From Limnohabitans sp. INBF002 (GTDB lineage Bacteria > Pseudomonadota > Gammaproteobacteria > Burkholderiales > Burkholderiaceae_C), in contig NZ_AP027055.1 in the NCBI RefSeq assembly GCF_027924905.1, forward strand, positions 62,001-126,000: a stretch of 64,000 nt of DNA. The letters are read 5' to 3'. The notes below the pieces were generated by a model that was not told where the DNA came from, searched no databases, and saw only the letters and a list, made by a program, of their open reading frames with translations. Positions within the stretch are counted from its first letter, which is position 1, and the number at the start of each line of letters is the position of its first letter. The position numbers and the translations under genes are program-made. Below are positions 9,055 to 18,089 of the stretch, piece after piece.

Positions 9055-10398
9055 ATGCGCCAACACTTTTCTTTGCAACAACGCTTGCTCACCCGCACTT
9101 TGGGTGCGGTGCTGGTGGTGTGGTTCGCCACTGCGGCTTTTGTGTGGTTTGAAGCTCGGCACGAGGTGGACGAGCTGCTCGATGCCCACCTGGCGCAGTC
9201 GGCCGCCTTGTTGGTGGTTCAGCAATCTGTCACGCCCGACGATGACGAGCCCTTGCTGGATGCGCCTACCTTGCACAAATACGCGCACCGCGTGGCCTAC
9301 CAAGTGTTTCATGAAGACCGTTTGGTCATGCACTCCCCCAACGTGGCGCACACGCCCATGGCCCAGCACACAGAGGGGTTTGAGACCATCATCTTGGCCG
9401 ACGGTCAATCGTGGCGCATCTTCGCCGCGCCTGGCCGCGCCCGCGATGTGCAGATCTATGTGGCCGAACGGGTGGACAGCCGTGACGAAATTTTGCGTGC
9501 CGTGTTGCGTGGTTTTTTGCCGCCCCTCACCATGGCCTTGCCGCTGCTGTTGATTGGTTTGTGGTGGAACGTGCGCTCAGGCCTGCAACCTTTGCAGCGC
9601 TTGCGACAAGCACTCTTAAAGCGTGACACCCAAACCCTTGCGCCCGTGGCCTTGCCCGACACCCCGCAAGAAGTGCAGCCCATGTTGGACGCGCTCAACG
9701 ATTTGCTGCAACGTTTGGCCCAGCGCATGGAAACCGAGCGCCGCTTCACTGCCGATGCTGCCCATGAGCTACGCACACCGATTGCCGCCATTCGTGCCCA
9801 AGCGCAAGTGGCGCTCACATCGGCAAGCAACGACCAAGTTCGCCAACAAGCGTTGCAAGACACCTTGCTGGGTTGTGACCGGGCTTCGCGCGTGGTTGAG
9901 CAACTGTTGACCTTGGCCCGTGTGGAAGGCCCGCAAGACGTTCTTTCTGAACCCTTCCGCTTAGACCAGTTGGCGCAACAAATCATGGCCGACCTCACGC
10001 CTGAGGCGCTGCGACGCCATCAAACCCTAGAGCTGCTCGCACCTGAGGCGCTGCAGGTCAACGGCCAAAGCACCTTGTGGCAGATCTTGCTGCGCAACCT
10101 CATTGACAACGCTTTGCGCTACAGCCCTGAGGGCGCCACCGTGCGTATTCAAGCGCATCGGGCAGACGCGCAACACGTGGTGGTGACCGTCCAAGACGGT
10201 GGCCCTGGCCTGTCGTCGGAGGACAAGGCACGCCTTGGCGAGCGGTTTTTCCGCGTGTTGGGCACGTCAGCCACGGGCAGCGGCTTGGGCTGGTCCATCG
10301 TGCGGCACATCGCGACGTTGCAGCACATTCAAGTGGAATTAGGCCAATCTCAGGCCCTGGGTGGTTTGCAAGTGACCTTGCGTTATCCACAGCACTGA
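9055..10398 (+). CDS. Sensor histidine kinase (QseC-like)
   Basis: A 447-residue membrane kinase with a transmembrane segment near residues 13-33, a periplasmic sensor region of about 125 residues, a second segment near 155-175, then the dimerisation domain with H237 (TADAAHELRTPI) and a HATPase_c domain with N (RNLIDNALRYSP), DGGPGL and GSGLGWSIV motifs. It begins 4 bp after the regulator gene. Association with the cytochrome genes suggests a redox or small-ligand signal; that is inference. Confidence 0.88.
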   Translation: MRQHFSLQQRLLTRTLGAVLVVWFATAAFVWFEARHEVDELLDAHLAQSAALLVVQQSVTPDDDEPLLDAPTLHKYAHRVAYQVFHEDRLVMHSPNVAHTPMAQHTEGFETIILADGQSWRIFAAPGRARDVQIYVAERVDSRDEILRAVLRGFLPPLTMALPLLLIGLWWNVRSGLQPLQRLRQALLKRDTQTLAPVALPDTPQEVQPMLDALNDLLQRLAQRMETERRFTADAAHELRTPIAAIRAQAQVALTSASNDQVRQQALQDTLLGCDRASRVVEQLLTLARVEGPQDVLSEPFRLDQLAQQIMADLTPEALRRHQTLELLAPEALQVNGQSTLWQILLRNLIDNALRYSPEGATVRIQAHRADAQHVVVTVQDGGPGLSSEDKARLGERFFRVLGTSATGSGLGWSIVRHIATLQHIQVELGQSQALGGLQVTLRYPQH

Positions 10399-10431
10399 GC
10401 TGGCTCTTTGAGAGCCTGAGACAATAAGCCC

Positions 10432-10863
10432 ATGAACTTTCAAAGATATTTGGTGCCCATTGGCACGGTGGGCTTGACGGCGTGGGCTTGGCAAAGCTGG
10501 GGCTGGATGGGCATTGCCATGGTGGTGACCGGCGGCGTCATGTGGCTGCTGCTGTATTTCACGCGTTTGGTGCAAATCATGAAACGAGCCAGCAACCGCC
10601 CGATTGGGTTTGTCGACAGTGCCGTCATGCTCAATGCCAAGCTCAAAGCGGGCGTGAGCCTGATGCATGTCATCGCCATGACCCGTGCTTTGGGTCAGCT
10701 GGAGACCGAAAAAGGCGCCCAGCCCGAGGTGTTCAGCTGGCGCGATGGCAGCCAATCGGTGGTGCGCTGCGTGTTTATGCAGGGCAAGTTGCAGAGCTGG
10801 ACGCTAGACCGTCCGTTCCAAGCCACCGACGTTGAGCCCGTGACCCACGCCGCCAACGACTGA
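10432..10863 (+). CDS. Conserved small membrane protein, function unknown
   Basis: A 143-residue protein with two hydrophobic segments in the first 47 residues and a soluble C-terminal part of about 90 residues. I do not recognise a characterised family; homologues in Comamonadaceae are usually listed as hypothetical. It lies between the QseC-like gene (33-bp gap) and ilvE (77-bp gap), all in the same direction, but no functional link is evident. Confidence 0.6.
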   Translation: MNFQRYLVPIGTVGLTAWAWQSWGWMGIAMVVTGGVMWLLLYFTRLVQIMKRASNRPIGFVDSAVMLNAKLKAGVSLMHVIAMTRALGQLETEKGAQPEVFSWRDGSQSVVRCVFMQGKLQSWTLDRPFQATDVEPVTHAAND

Positions 10864-10940
10864 CCCCTCGTCAGGCTCGCTAAAATGAACCCTTACGCCG
10901 AAACAGGCGACAACCACATCATCAGTCCAAAGGAAATCCC

Positions 10941-11882
10941 ATGAGCGTCGTGATCCCATCATCCATGTCTGACCGTGACGGCAAAATCTGGATGGACGGC
11001 CAGATGGTCGATTGGCGCGATGCCAAGATCCATGTGTTGAGCCACACCCTGCACTACGGTTGCGGCGCCTTCGAAGGCGTGCGCGCATACAAAACCGAGC
11101 AAGGCACCGCCATCTTCCGTTTGCAAGAGCACACCGACCGCTTGTTCAACAGCGCCAAAATTTTGCGCATGAACATGCCCTTCACCAAAGAGCAAATCAA
11201 CAATGCGCAATGTGCCGTGGTGCGTGAAAACAATTTAGAAAGCGGCTACATCCGCCCCTTGACTTGGATTGGCGACAAAAAATTGGGCGTCAGCCCTCGC
11301 GGCAATGACATCCATGTGATGGTGGCGGCTTGGACTTGGGGTGCCTACCTCGGCGAAGAAGGCATGAAGCGCGGCATCCGCGTGAAGACTTCGAGCTACA
11401 CCCGCCACCACGTCAACATCACCATGACGCAAGCCAAGGCCGTGAGCAACTACACCAACTCCATCTTGGCCAACATGGAAGTGACCGACGAAGGTTACGA
11501 CGAAGCCCTGTTGCTCGACACCTCAGGCTTTGTGTCTGAAGGCGCTGGCGAAAACATCTTTGTGGTCAAAGACGGCGTCATCTACACGCCCGACTTGTCG
11601 GCTGGCGCTTTGAACGGCATCACCCGCAACACGGTGTTCCACATTGCCAAAGACTTGGGCTTTGAGATTGTGCAAAAGCGCATCACCCGTGACGAGATCT
11701 ACATCGCTGACGAAGCCTTCTTCACCGGTACCGCCGCTGAAGTCACGCCCATCCGCGAACTCGACCGCATCCAATTGGGCGAGGGCAGCCGTGGCCCGAT
11801 CACTGAAAAAATCCAAACGGCGTTCTTTGACATCGTCAACGGCCGCAATCCCAAGTACGCACATTGGTTGACAAAGGTTTAA
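10941..11882 (+). CDS. ilvE: Branched-chain amino acid aminotransferase
   Basis: A 313-residue fold-type IV PLP transaminase performing the last step of valine, leucine and isoleucine synthesis with glutamate. The PLP lysine is K166 in MTQAKAVSNYTNS, and the signature SEGAGENIFVVKDG follows around residue 197. Length fits the family (about 309). An AAAGGAAA ribosome site precedes the ATG. The zinc-finger gene starts 3 bp after its stop. Confidence 0.96.
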   Translation: MSVVIPSSMSDRDGKIWMDGQMVDWRDAKIHVLSHTLHYGCGAFEGVRAYKTEQGTAIFRLQEHTDRLFNSAKILRMNMPFTKEQINNAQCAVVRENNLESGYIRPLTWIGDKKLGVSPRGNDIHVMVAAWTWGAYLGEEGMKRGIRVKTSSYTRHHVNITMTQAKAVSNYTNSILANMEVTDEGYDEALLLDTSGFVSEGAGENIFVVKDGVIYTPDLSAGALNGITRNTVFHIAKDLGFEIVQKRITRDEIYIADEAFFTGTAAEVTPIRELDRIQLGEGSRGPITEKIQTAFFDIVNGRNPKYAHWLTKV

Positions 11883-11885
11883 AAA

Positions 11886-12089
11886 ATGAGCAACACCGTT
11901 GAACTCTTAGCCAAAGATTTGAACGCTCAAGGCGGCGTGTTTTGCCCCAGCCCCAAAGCTGACATGAAACTCTGGAACAGCCACCCCAAGGTCTACTTGG
12001 ATGTGGCTAAAACCGGCGAAGCCAAGTGTCCTTATTGCGGCACGGTTTACAAACTCAAGGCCGGCGAGCACGTTGGCGGCCATCATTAA
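11886..12089 (+). CDS. Zinc-finger (CHCC-type) protein
   Basis: A 67-residue protein of the zf-CHCC family, which includes mitochondrial NDUFS6. Likely zinc ligands are C20, H33, C48 and C51 (GVFCPSP, NSHP, CPYC). It follows ilvE by 3 bp, an arrangement common in Burkholderiales. Its function in bacteria is unknown. Its 3' end probably overlaps the waaF start by 17 bp. Confidence 0.85.
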   Translation: MSNTVELLAKDLNAQGGVFCPSPKADMKLWNSHPKVYLDVAKTGEAKCPYCGTVYKLKAGEHVGGHH

Positions 12090-13134
12090 AAACGCCCTCA
12101 TCATCGCCCCCCAATGGATTGGGGACGCGGTGATGACCGAACCCTTGCTGCGCCGCTTGGCTGCGCGCGGCGAGCGCCTCACTGTCGCTGCCTTGCCTTG
12201 GATTGCACCGGTTTACCGTGTGATGCCCGGCGTGACCGAAGTGATTGAGATGCCGTTCAAACACGGCGGCCTGCAACTGATGGGCCGCTTGAAACTGGCC
12301 CGCCAGTTGCGCGGCAAGTTTGATGTGGCCTATGTGTGCCCCAACTCCCTGAAGAGCGCGTTGCTGCCCTGGATGGCCAACATCGCCAAGCGCGTGGGCT
12401 ACACCGGCGAAATGCGTTTTGGCTTGCTGACCGATCGCTTAGACAACCCCCAAACCGAAGAGCGCCCGCCCATGGTCGAGTGGTATGCCGCGCTGAGTTT
12501 GGTGGGCCAAAACCCCGGCAAGCCCATGAAGCTGGTGGGCGATCTGCGCCCCGTGCTCAAAGCGGGAGTGGGCGTGATGGACGACGCGCTCGAAGAGCTG
12601 GCCACCAACATGCCCACGCTGCCGACCTTGGCCAAGCACAGCTATGTGGTGTTTGCGCCGGGCGCCGAATACGGTCCCGCCAAACGCTGGCCTGCCAAAC
12701 ACTTTGCTGAATTGGCGGGCAAGATTGACCGCCCCGTGTTCTTGTTGGGGTCGAACAAAGAGTTCGACATCTGTCAAGAAATTGCCACCACCGCCAATGC
12801 CAAAAAGCCCGGTCATTGTTTCAACTTGGCAGGTCAAACCAACTTGATGCAAGCCTTTGCGTTGATTGCCTACGCGCACCGTGTGGTCAGCAACGACTCC
12901 GGGCTCATGCACGTGGCCGCAGCGTTTGGTGTGCCGCAAGTGGCGGTGTTTGGTTCGTCCAGTCCCGAACACACGCCGCCTTTGAACGAGCGTGCGCGCG
13001 TGGTGTGGCTGCGTGTGGATGCCAACTACCAGCCTCCGTTGGCCTGTTCGCCTTGCTACGAGCGCACGTGCCCACTGGGCCACACGCGTTGCTTAGAAGA
13101 CGTGTCGGCTGAGCGCGTCTACCGCTTGCTCTGA
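12073..13134 (+). CDS. waaF: Lipopolysaccharide heptosyltransferase II
   Basis: A GT9 glycosyltransferase of about 353 residues that adds the second heptose to the LPS inner core. Supporting motifs: IIAPQWIGDAVMTEPLLRRL at the N-terminus, FAPGAEYGPAKRWPAKHFAEL mid-protein, and NDSGLMHVAAAFGVPQVAVFGSSSPEHTPP near the C-terminus. There is no ATG in a sensible place. I chose the TTG at 12073 because it begins just before the conserved IKNALIIAP segment; the start is uncertain by a few codons. Confidence 0.87.
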   Translation: MAAIIKNALIIAPQWIGDAVMTEPLLRRLAARGERLTVAALPWIAPVYRVMPGVTEVIEMPFKHGGLQLMGRLKLARQLRGKFDVAYVCPNSLKSALLPWMANIAKRVGYTGEMRFGLLTDRLDNPQTEERPPMVEWYAALSLVGQNPGKPMKLVGDLRPVLKAGVGVMDDALEELATNMPTLPTLAKHSYVVFAPGAEYGPAKRWPAKHFAELAGKIDRPVFLLGSNKEFDICQEIATTANAKKPGHCFNLAGQTNLMQAFALIAYAHRVVSNDSGLMHVAAAFGVPQVAVFGSSSPEHTPPLNERARVVWLRVDANYQPPLACSPCYERTCPLGHTRCLEDVSAERVYRLL

Positions 13135-13156
13135 GTTCATTTTTAAAAGCCTGACC

Positions 13157-13984
13157 ATGTCTGAACAAAAGCCCAAACTCAGCATCATCACAGCGGTGTA
13201 CAACCAGTTGCCGATGAACCAGATTTACTGGGAAAACTTGGTCAAGCACACCAAGCATTCGTTTGAGCTCATCGTCATCGACAACGCATCGACGGATGCC
13301 AGTGCTGATTTTTTTGAGTCGGTCGGTGCGCGCGTGATTCGCAACCCTGGCAACTATTCATACCCTGTGTCGCAGAACCAAGGCATTGCCATCGCCAAGG
13401 GCGAGTGGCTGGCGTTCTTAAACAACGACATCATCGTGAGCGATGGTTGGGATGAAACGCTCATTGCAAACGCTGAACATAACCAGCTTGATGTCATCAC
13501 CTCTTGCGGCATCGAGCGCATCGAAAGCAAAGCGGCTACCAAAAAGCTGCGTCGCCGATGGAACCGCATCCGTGGTTTGGTGGGCTTGTTTGGCACGGGG
13601 CGCACCTGTTTGCTGCTCATGCACAAATGGATGTATGGCAACTGGGCGGCGTTTTGCAAAGACCGTCAAACGCGTTTCAAGCATCAAGCCGTGGAAGGCT
13701 TTGTGGGCAACACCGTGATGTTTTCGCGCCGTGCGCTAGCCATCTTGGGCCCTTGGGACGAAACCCAACAAGCCGCAGACTTTGATTTGTTTTTGCGCAC
13801 CGCCATGCGCGCACGCGATGTTGGGGACATTCGCCCCATGCACATCGCGTTGGATTGCTTCAACCACCACTACATCCGCTTGACCATGAAGGGCGGTTAC
13901 CCACCCTTTGTGGACAAAGACAAGCTCATTCCGCTTGAGCAAAAGTGGACGTCTGAGCAGCGCGCGCTGCTGATCGAAAACTGA
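13157..13984 (+). CDS. Family 2 glycosyltransferase
   Basis: A 275-residue GT-A glycosyltransferase. The nucleotide-binding start reads LSIITAVYNQ, followed by ELIVIDNASTDAS and the acidic motif FLNNDIIVSDGWDE (about residues 92-105). C-terminal to this, EGFVGNTVMFSRRALAILGPWDET fits the acceptor-binding part. It follows waaF by 22 bp, suggesting a role in LPS core or other cell-surface glycan assembly. Donor and acceptor are unknown. Confidence 0.82.
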   Translation: MSEQKPKLSIITAVYNQLPMNQIYWENLVKHTKHSFELIVIDNASTDASADFFESVGARVIRNPGNYSYPVSQNQGIAIAKGEWLAFLNNDIIVSDGWDETLIANAEHNQLDVITSCGIERIESKAATKKLRRRWNRIRGLVGLFGTGRTCLLLMHKWMYGNWAAFCKDRQTRFKHQAVEGFVGNTVMFSRRALAILGPWDETQQAADFDLFLRTAMRARDVGDIRPMHIALDCFNHHYIRLTMKGGYPPFVDKDKLIPLEQKWTSEQRALLIEN

Positions 13985-13986
13985 AC

Positions 13987-15000
13987 TTATTTCAAGAACA
14001 CGCGCTCGCGTGATTTCGGGTTGGCCAGCAGGTGCGCCAGCGCCTTCATGACTTCGGGGACGCCAATGTCGCTCACCGCTTTTCCTGTGGGGGCGATGAT
14101 TTGGGCATACGTGTCTGACAGCGGTTCCCATGAATCCACCGACAGCACGCTGGGCTCGTACAGCGCAATCACCGGCTTGTTCCAAGCACTGGCGGCATGC
14201 ACGGCGTAGGTGTCGGGTGACACCACCATATCTGCGTTTTGGATGCTGGCCAGCGCGGGTGTGACCGTGGGGGCAAACGGGGTCACGTGGACGCGGTCGC
14301 TTTGTGCGTTGAACATCTCACGCATCGCCACTTCTAGCGCAGGGCTGGCGCTGAGCAGTTGCATGTGAATGTGGGGGTGCTGTGTATAAACCGCATGCAC
14401 GAACTGTTGCAACCACGGCAGTGAGAACGATTTGTTCGCCGCGCTGCTTTGGCTGTTGATGACCATCAGCAAGCCTGTGTCTGAAGGCTTGGCCGTCGCC
14501 GTGTGTTCGCCCAAGCGAATGTCGTAGTGGTAAGGGCCGGGCGTTGCGCCTAGGGTTTGCAGAAACCGCAGATGGCGCGCCGAATAGTGTTGTGCCGTGC
14601 CGTGCGTGCTGTAGCCCCAATCGCCTTCCATCACCACATCATTGGGGAGGGGGTTTGTGGGGTGTTTCAAAAACAAAAAGCGCTGCTTGGCATTGACCAT
14701 GTTCAACACAATTTGCACAGATGGGTTGGCCAGGTCTAGACCAAAGTGCACCACCATGTCGTAGCGCGTCATCCGTGCTTTGAGGCTGGCCCACATGCGG
14801 GCGAACACGTTGCGGCTTGCCGACACATGCAGCCACTTCACTTCGGGGTGGTGGCGGTACAGTGCCGCATTGCTGGCGCCACACAGCACGCCGATGTCGC
14901 AGTCGGGCCAGTGCGCGTGCAATTGTTTGAACAGACCCGTCACGACAATGGCATCGCCAATTTTGTTGTCGTGCGACAAGATGAGCAGGCGTTTTTTCAT
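13987..15000 (-). CDS. Family 9 glycosyltransferase (heptosyltransferase-like)
   Basis: A 337-residue GT9 protein. It has the N-terminal KIGDAIVVTGLFKQLH motif, and the C-terminal donor-site region VSPDTYAVHAASAWNKPVIALYEPS corresponds to the NDSG-HVA-A block of WaaC/WaaF. It converges on the GT2 gene with a 2-bp gap. It is probably another LPS-core enzyme, but its sugar is not predictable, and the altered DTYAVHAAS block suggests a diverged specificity. Confidence 0.75.
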   Translation of the reverse strand: MKKRLLILSHDNKIGDAIVVTGLFKQLHAHWPDCDIGVLCGASNAALYRHHPEVKWLHVSASRNVFARMWASLKARMTRYDMVVHFGLDLANPSVQIVLNMVNAKQRFLFLKHPTNPLPNDVVMEGDWGYSTHGTAQHYSARHLRFLQTLGATPGPYHYDIRLGEHTATAKPSDTGLLMVINSQSSAANKSFSLPWLQQFVHAVYTQHPHIHMQLLSASPALEVAMREMFNAQSDRVHVTPFAPTVTPALASIQNADMVVSPDTYAVHAASAWNKPVIALYEPSVLSVDSWEPLSDTYAQIIAPTGKAVSDIGVPEVMKALAHLLANPKSRERVFLK

Positions 15001-15008
15001 GCGCGCCT

Positions 15009-16013
15009 TTACTTGCCTAACAAGCGTTGCGCTTGTTGTGTGATGCGGGCAATCACTGTCTGCGCAGCGGGGATATCGGCAATCAAACCCACGGCTTCAC
15101 CCACCGTGGCGTGTGCGCGTGTGAAGTCACCCGCTTTCACGCCTGCGTCGTAGTCGGCGCGTGCGGCATCTGGGGTGGCTTGCAAAGCGGCCACGTTGCT
15201 TTCAAGTGCGCGGTGCAAGTCGTTGCGAATGGCGCGAAAGTCATACGGTGCGGGCCAGTTTTTGCGACGCAAGATGTCAAACACCATGCTGCGTGCGGTG
15301 CCGTCACCGTTGGTGTGTGTGGCTTGGGTTTTGGCGCCTGCGGCAGCCAAGCTCTCCGTTGTGGCCCACAAGCGCGAGCCCACCAAGGCCCCATCGGCGC
15401 CCAGCATCAAAGCCGCCGCCAGTCCGCGACCATCGGCCACGCCGCCTGCGGCGAGCAGCAAGGTGTCGGGTGAATGGGCCGCGAGGTAGTCGGCAATCTC
15501 AGGCACCAACGTGAAGGTGCTGCGCCCTTCAAGCGCGTTGGCACCGTGGCCGCCAGCTTCGCCGCCTTGTGCCACGATGACCGAGGCACCGGCCTCTAAA
15601 GCTTGTGGCACTTGGTCTAGGCGTTGCACTTGGCAAATGAGCTGTGCGCCTGCTTGGGCAATGCGCGCGGCATAAGGGCGAGGGTCGCCAAACGACAGCA
15701 TGACGGCGCAAGGCTTTTGTGTCAGCACCCAGTCGAGTGCCTCGGCGTTTTCGTCTAATTTCCAAGTGATGAAGCCACAGCCTAGGCGTGCGTGGCTCGC
15801 GGTATCGTCTTTCAGCAAGTCATGCGCTAGCGCGTATTCGCGTTGGGTCCAAGCGAGGTCACCGTAGCCGCCGCCGACCAAACCCAGCGCACCGGCGTGT
15901 GCGCAGGCGGCAGCCAAAGCCCCGCCCGTGGCCAGCGCCATGGGCGCTAAAGCAATGGGGGTGGTGAGTTGAAAACGTTGGGCGAAGCGGGTGTTCAGGG
16001 CAGCGTGTGTCAT
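15009..16013 (-). CDS. Nitronate monooxygenase-family FMN enzyme
   Basis: A 334-residue TIM-barrel flavoenzyme of the 2-nitropropane dioxygenase/NMO family, which oxidises alkyl nitronates. Visible landmarks are TPIALAPMALATGGALAAACAHAGALGLVGGG at the N-terminus (given here as two adjoining motifs), the catalytic-histidine region VIVAQGGEAGGHGA near residue 145, and LLAAGGVADGRGLAAALMLGADGALVGSRL near 197. The catalytic His is in GGHG. The substrate may differ from nitronate, as in many family members. Confidence 0.82.
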   Translation of the reverse strand: MTHAALNTRFAQRFQLTTPIALAPMALATGGALAAACAHAGALGLVGGGYGDLAWTQREYALAHDLLKDDTASHARLGCGFITWKLDENAEALDWVLTQKPCAVMLSFGDPRPYAARIAQAGAQLICQVQRLDQVPQALEAGASVIVAQGGEAGGHGANALEGRSTFTLVPEIADYLAAHSPDTLLLAAGGVADGRGLAAALMLGADGALVGSRLWATTESLAAAGAKTQATHTNGDGTARSMVFDILRRKNWPAPYDFRAIRNDLHRALESNVAALQATPDAARADYDAGVKAGDFTRAHATVGEAVGLIADIPAAQTVIARITQQAQRLLGK

Positions 16014-16078
16014 GCACGATATTGTGCAACGAGCCCGTGTGCTTGGTGAGCGTCAGTGCCGCGGGTTGTGCGGGTGCA

Positions 16079-17314
16079 TCAGGCAGGCAGCATCACCACA
16101 AATCGGGCACCGCCGCCTTCGCGGTCTTCGCAGCGCACACGGCCGCCGTGGCGTTGCACGATGGAGCGCACCAACGACAAGCCCAGGCCCACGCCACCTT
16201 CGCGTTCGCTGGCACCGGGCAGGCGGTAGAAGGGCTCGAAGATGCGTTCGCGCAAGTCGGCAGGAACGCCGGGCCCGCGGTCGCACACACACAAGCGCAC
16301 CCAATTTCGGTGGTTTTCAACCAGAGTTGACAGCTGCACCTCAATGTCTGACGTGCCATATCGGCGCGCGTTTTCCAGCAAATTGCGCAGCATGCGTCGC
16401 AGCAGTTTGGCGATGCCCGGCACCACGATGCTTTGCGGCTGAAAGCCCAGCTCTAAATGGGCGTCCACGCGTGCGCATTCTTCGCTGGCCAGGCCTGTCA
16501 GGTCCACCGCTTCAACAGTGCCCAGATCCGCCTCTTTGGCGTCCAGGCGGCTGGCTAACAAAATCTCATCAATCAGTTGGTCCAACTCGCCCACGCTGCG
16601 CGAAATTTCGGCCTTCATGGCGGGTGAGGGGGCATCCCCCATCAGCTCCAGCCCCATGCGGATGCGGGTGAGGGGCGAGCGCAGTTCGTGCGAGGCATTG
16701 GCCAGCAACGATTTGTGCGAGGTGACGAGTTGCTCCACTTGAGCGGCTGCGTGGTTGAAGCGTTGGGCCAGGTAGGCCACTTCGTCGTTGCCTTGTTCGG
16801 CGACACGGGCCGACAAGTTGCCAGTGCCCCATTGCTCCACGCCTTTTTGCAAGTTCTCCAAGCGGCGGGTCAGGCGGCGCACGATGGGGTAGGTGCCCAG
16901 TGCCACAGCGAGGGCGACCAAGCCCAGCGTCCACGCAAACCCAAAAGGCGGGCGTGACCAAAAAGTATGCGGCGGGCGTGGCAAATGCACGTGCATCAAC
17001 TCACCGTTTTGCATGCGCACCATGAACTCAGGGCCCGAACCAAAGTGGCCTGGTGGGTGGCGCATGTCAGGACCTTGGAGGGGTGGCGCTTCTACCGGAA
17101 GACCATCTGGTGGTCGCAAGCGTGCCCGGCCTTGGCCCACCAGTTCGCCTGCCGAATTGCGCACCAACACTTCGCGCAGCGGTGGCTCTGCGGTCATGCG
17201 CATGACCCAGCCGGTGAGCAGCGTCAGCACGGCCACCGCCAGCACCACGGCCAGCCAGATGCGCACATACAAAGGCAGGTGTAAAGCGCGGGTGGGCGAT
17301 GGGGTGGTCGGCAT
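16079..17314 (-). CDS. Sensor histidine kinase (CpxA/RstB-like)
   Basis: A 411-residue membrane kinase: transmembrane segment near residues 14-36, a Pro-rich periplasmic loop of about 95 residues, a second segment near 140-160, HAMP, DHp with H209 (LLANASHELRSPLTRIRMG), and a HATPase_c domain with NLLENARRYG, DRGPGVP and GLGLSLV. The frame is open upstream, but the ATG at 17314 begins 4 bp after the regulator stop and gives a normal N-terminus. The loop is very short and rich in Pro and Arg. Confidence 0.87.
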   Translation of the reverse strand: MPTTPSPTRALHLPLYVRIWLAVVLAVAVLTLLTGWVMRMTAEPPLREVLVRNSAGELVGQGRARLRPPDGLPVEAPPLQGPDMRHPPGHFGSGPEFMVRMQNGELMHVHLPRPPHTFWSRPPFGFAWTLGLVALAVALGTYPIVRRLTRRLENLQKGVEQWGTGNLSARVAEQGNDEVAYLAQRFNHAAAQVEQLVTSHKSLLANASHELRSPLTRIRMGLELMGDAPSPAMKAEISRSVGELDQLIDEILLASRLDAKEADLGTVEAVDLTGLASEECARVDAHLELGFQPQSIVVPGIAKLLRRMLRNLLENARRYGTSDIEVQLSTLVENHRNWVRLCVCDRGPGVPADLRERIFEPFYRLPGASEREGGVGLGLSLVRSIVQRHGGRVRCEDREGGGARFVVMLPA

Positions 17315-17318
17315 GGCG

Positions 17319-18026
17319 TTAGTCTTGTTGCTTGGCAAACACATAGCCCACACCGCGCACGGTGAGGATGCGTTTGGGGGCTTTGGCATCTTCTTCAATG
17401 GCGGCGCGTATGCGGCCCATGTGGACGTCGATGGAGCGGTCAAAGGCTTCGAGTTCGCGGCCTCGCACCGCCTCCATGATTTGATCGCGTGACAGCACGC
17501 GGCCAGCGCGTTCGGCCAAGACCCAGAGCAAATCAAACTGGTACGCCGTGAGGTCGCACACGTGGCCGCGCACGCTGACGCTGCGTGCATCGCGGTCTAG
17601 CTCTAGCGAGCCGAATTTCAGGATTTGGTGCGTGGCCTCCGTCGTCTCACCTGGCGCGTGGCGACGCAACACAGCGCGAATGCGGGCCAGCAACTCGCGA
17701 GGCTCAAAGGGTTTGGGTAAGTAGTCGTCTGCGCCGAGCTCTAAACCGACGATGCGGTCCATCGGGTCGCCTTTGGCGGTGAGCATCAGCACAGGGGTTT
17801 GGGCCAACGCACCAGGCAGAGCGCGGATGCGTTTGCACACATCCAGGCCATCGATGTCGGGCAGCATCAAGTCAAGCAGCACCAAAGCAGGCGCCGTGCT
17901 TTGCAGCACCTTCAGGCCATCTAGCCCGTTGGCGGCGTGCTGCACGGTGAAACCAGATTGTTGGAGGTACTCGCTCACCATGTTGGCGAGGCGGTGGTCA
18001 TCTTCGATCAAGAGCAAGGTGTTCAT
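17319..18026 (-). CDS. OmpR-family response regulator (CpxR/RstA-like)
   Basis: A 235-residue regulator with receiver residues E8-D10, phospho-acceptor D52 (LLDLMLPDIDG), and K in LPKPFEPREL near 104. The winged-helix part contains FDRSIDVHMGRIRAAIEED, typical of the CpxR/RstA branch, and ends TVRGVGYVFAKQQD. It is followed after 4 bp by its kinase. Upstream repeats at 18060-18089 are spaced 11 bp apart and could be its own binding site. Confidence 0.88.
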   Translation of the reverse strand: MNTLLLIEDDHRLANMVSEYLQQSGFTVQHAANGLDGLKVLQSTAPALVLLDLMLPDIDGLDVCKRIRALPGALAQTPVLMLTAKGDPMDRIVGLELGADDYLPKPFEPRELLARIRAVLRRHAPGETTEATHQILKFGSLELDRDARSVSVRGHVCDLTAYQFDLLWVLAERAGRVLSRDQIMEAVRGRELEAFDRSIDVHMGRIRAAIEEDAKAPKRILTVRGVGYVFAKQQD

Positions 18027-18059
18027 GGTGCGTTCATCATGCCTCGCGATGTCTGGGCT

Positions 18060-18089
18060 TGTCTAAAGACAAGGTAAAGACTGGGTAAA
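18060..18089 (-). promoter_or_regulatory. CpxR-like direct repeats upstream of response regulator
   Basis: On the minus strand TTTACC-N5-TTTACC-N5-TTTAGA, starts 11 bp apart (plus strand GGTAAA-GACTG-GGTAAA). The core resembles the GTAAA-N5-GTAAA CpxR box, here with N6. It lies 34-63 bp upstream of the regulator ATG, directly after the AmpG-like gene stop, and suggests autoregulation. Confidence 0.45.

Noticed and set aside
10864..10940. Possible terminator TGAC-N5-GTCA after the small membrane gene
   Set aside because: The stem is only 4 bp and has no T-run.
12001..12072. Upstream start for waaF
   Set aside because: It would overlap most of the zinc-finger gene and add residues not found in WaaF; the TTG at 12073 fits better.
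17315..17590. N-terminal extension of the CpxA-like kinase
   Set aside because: The extension is Ala/Cys-rich, overlaps the response-regulator gene, and precedes a good ATG 4 bp after that gene.
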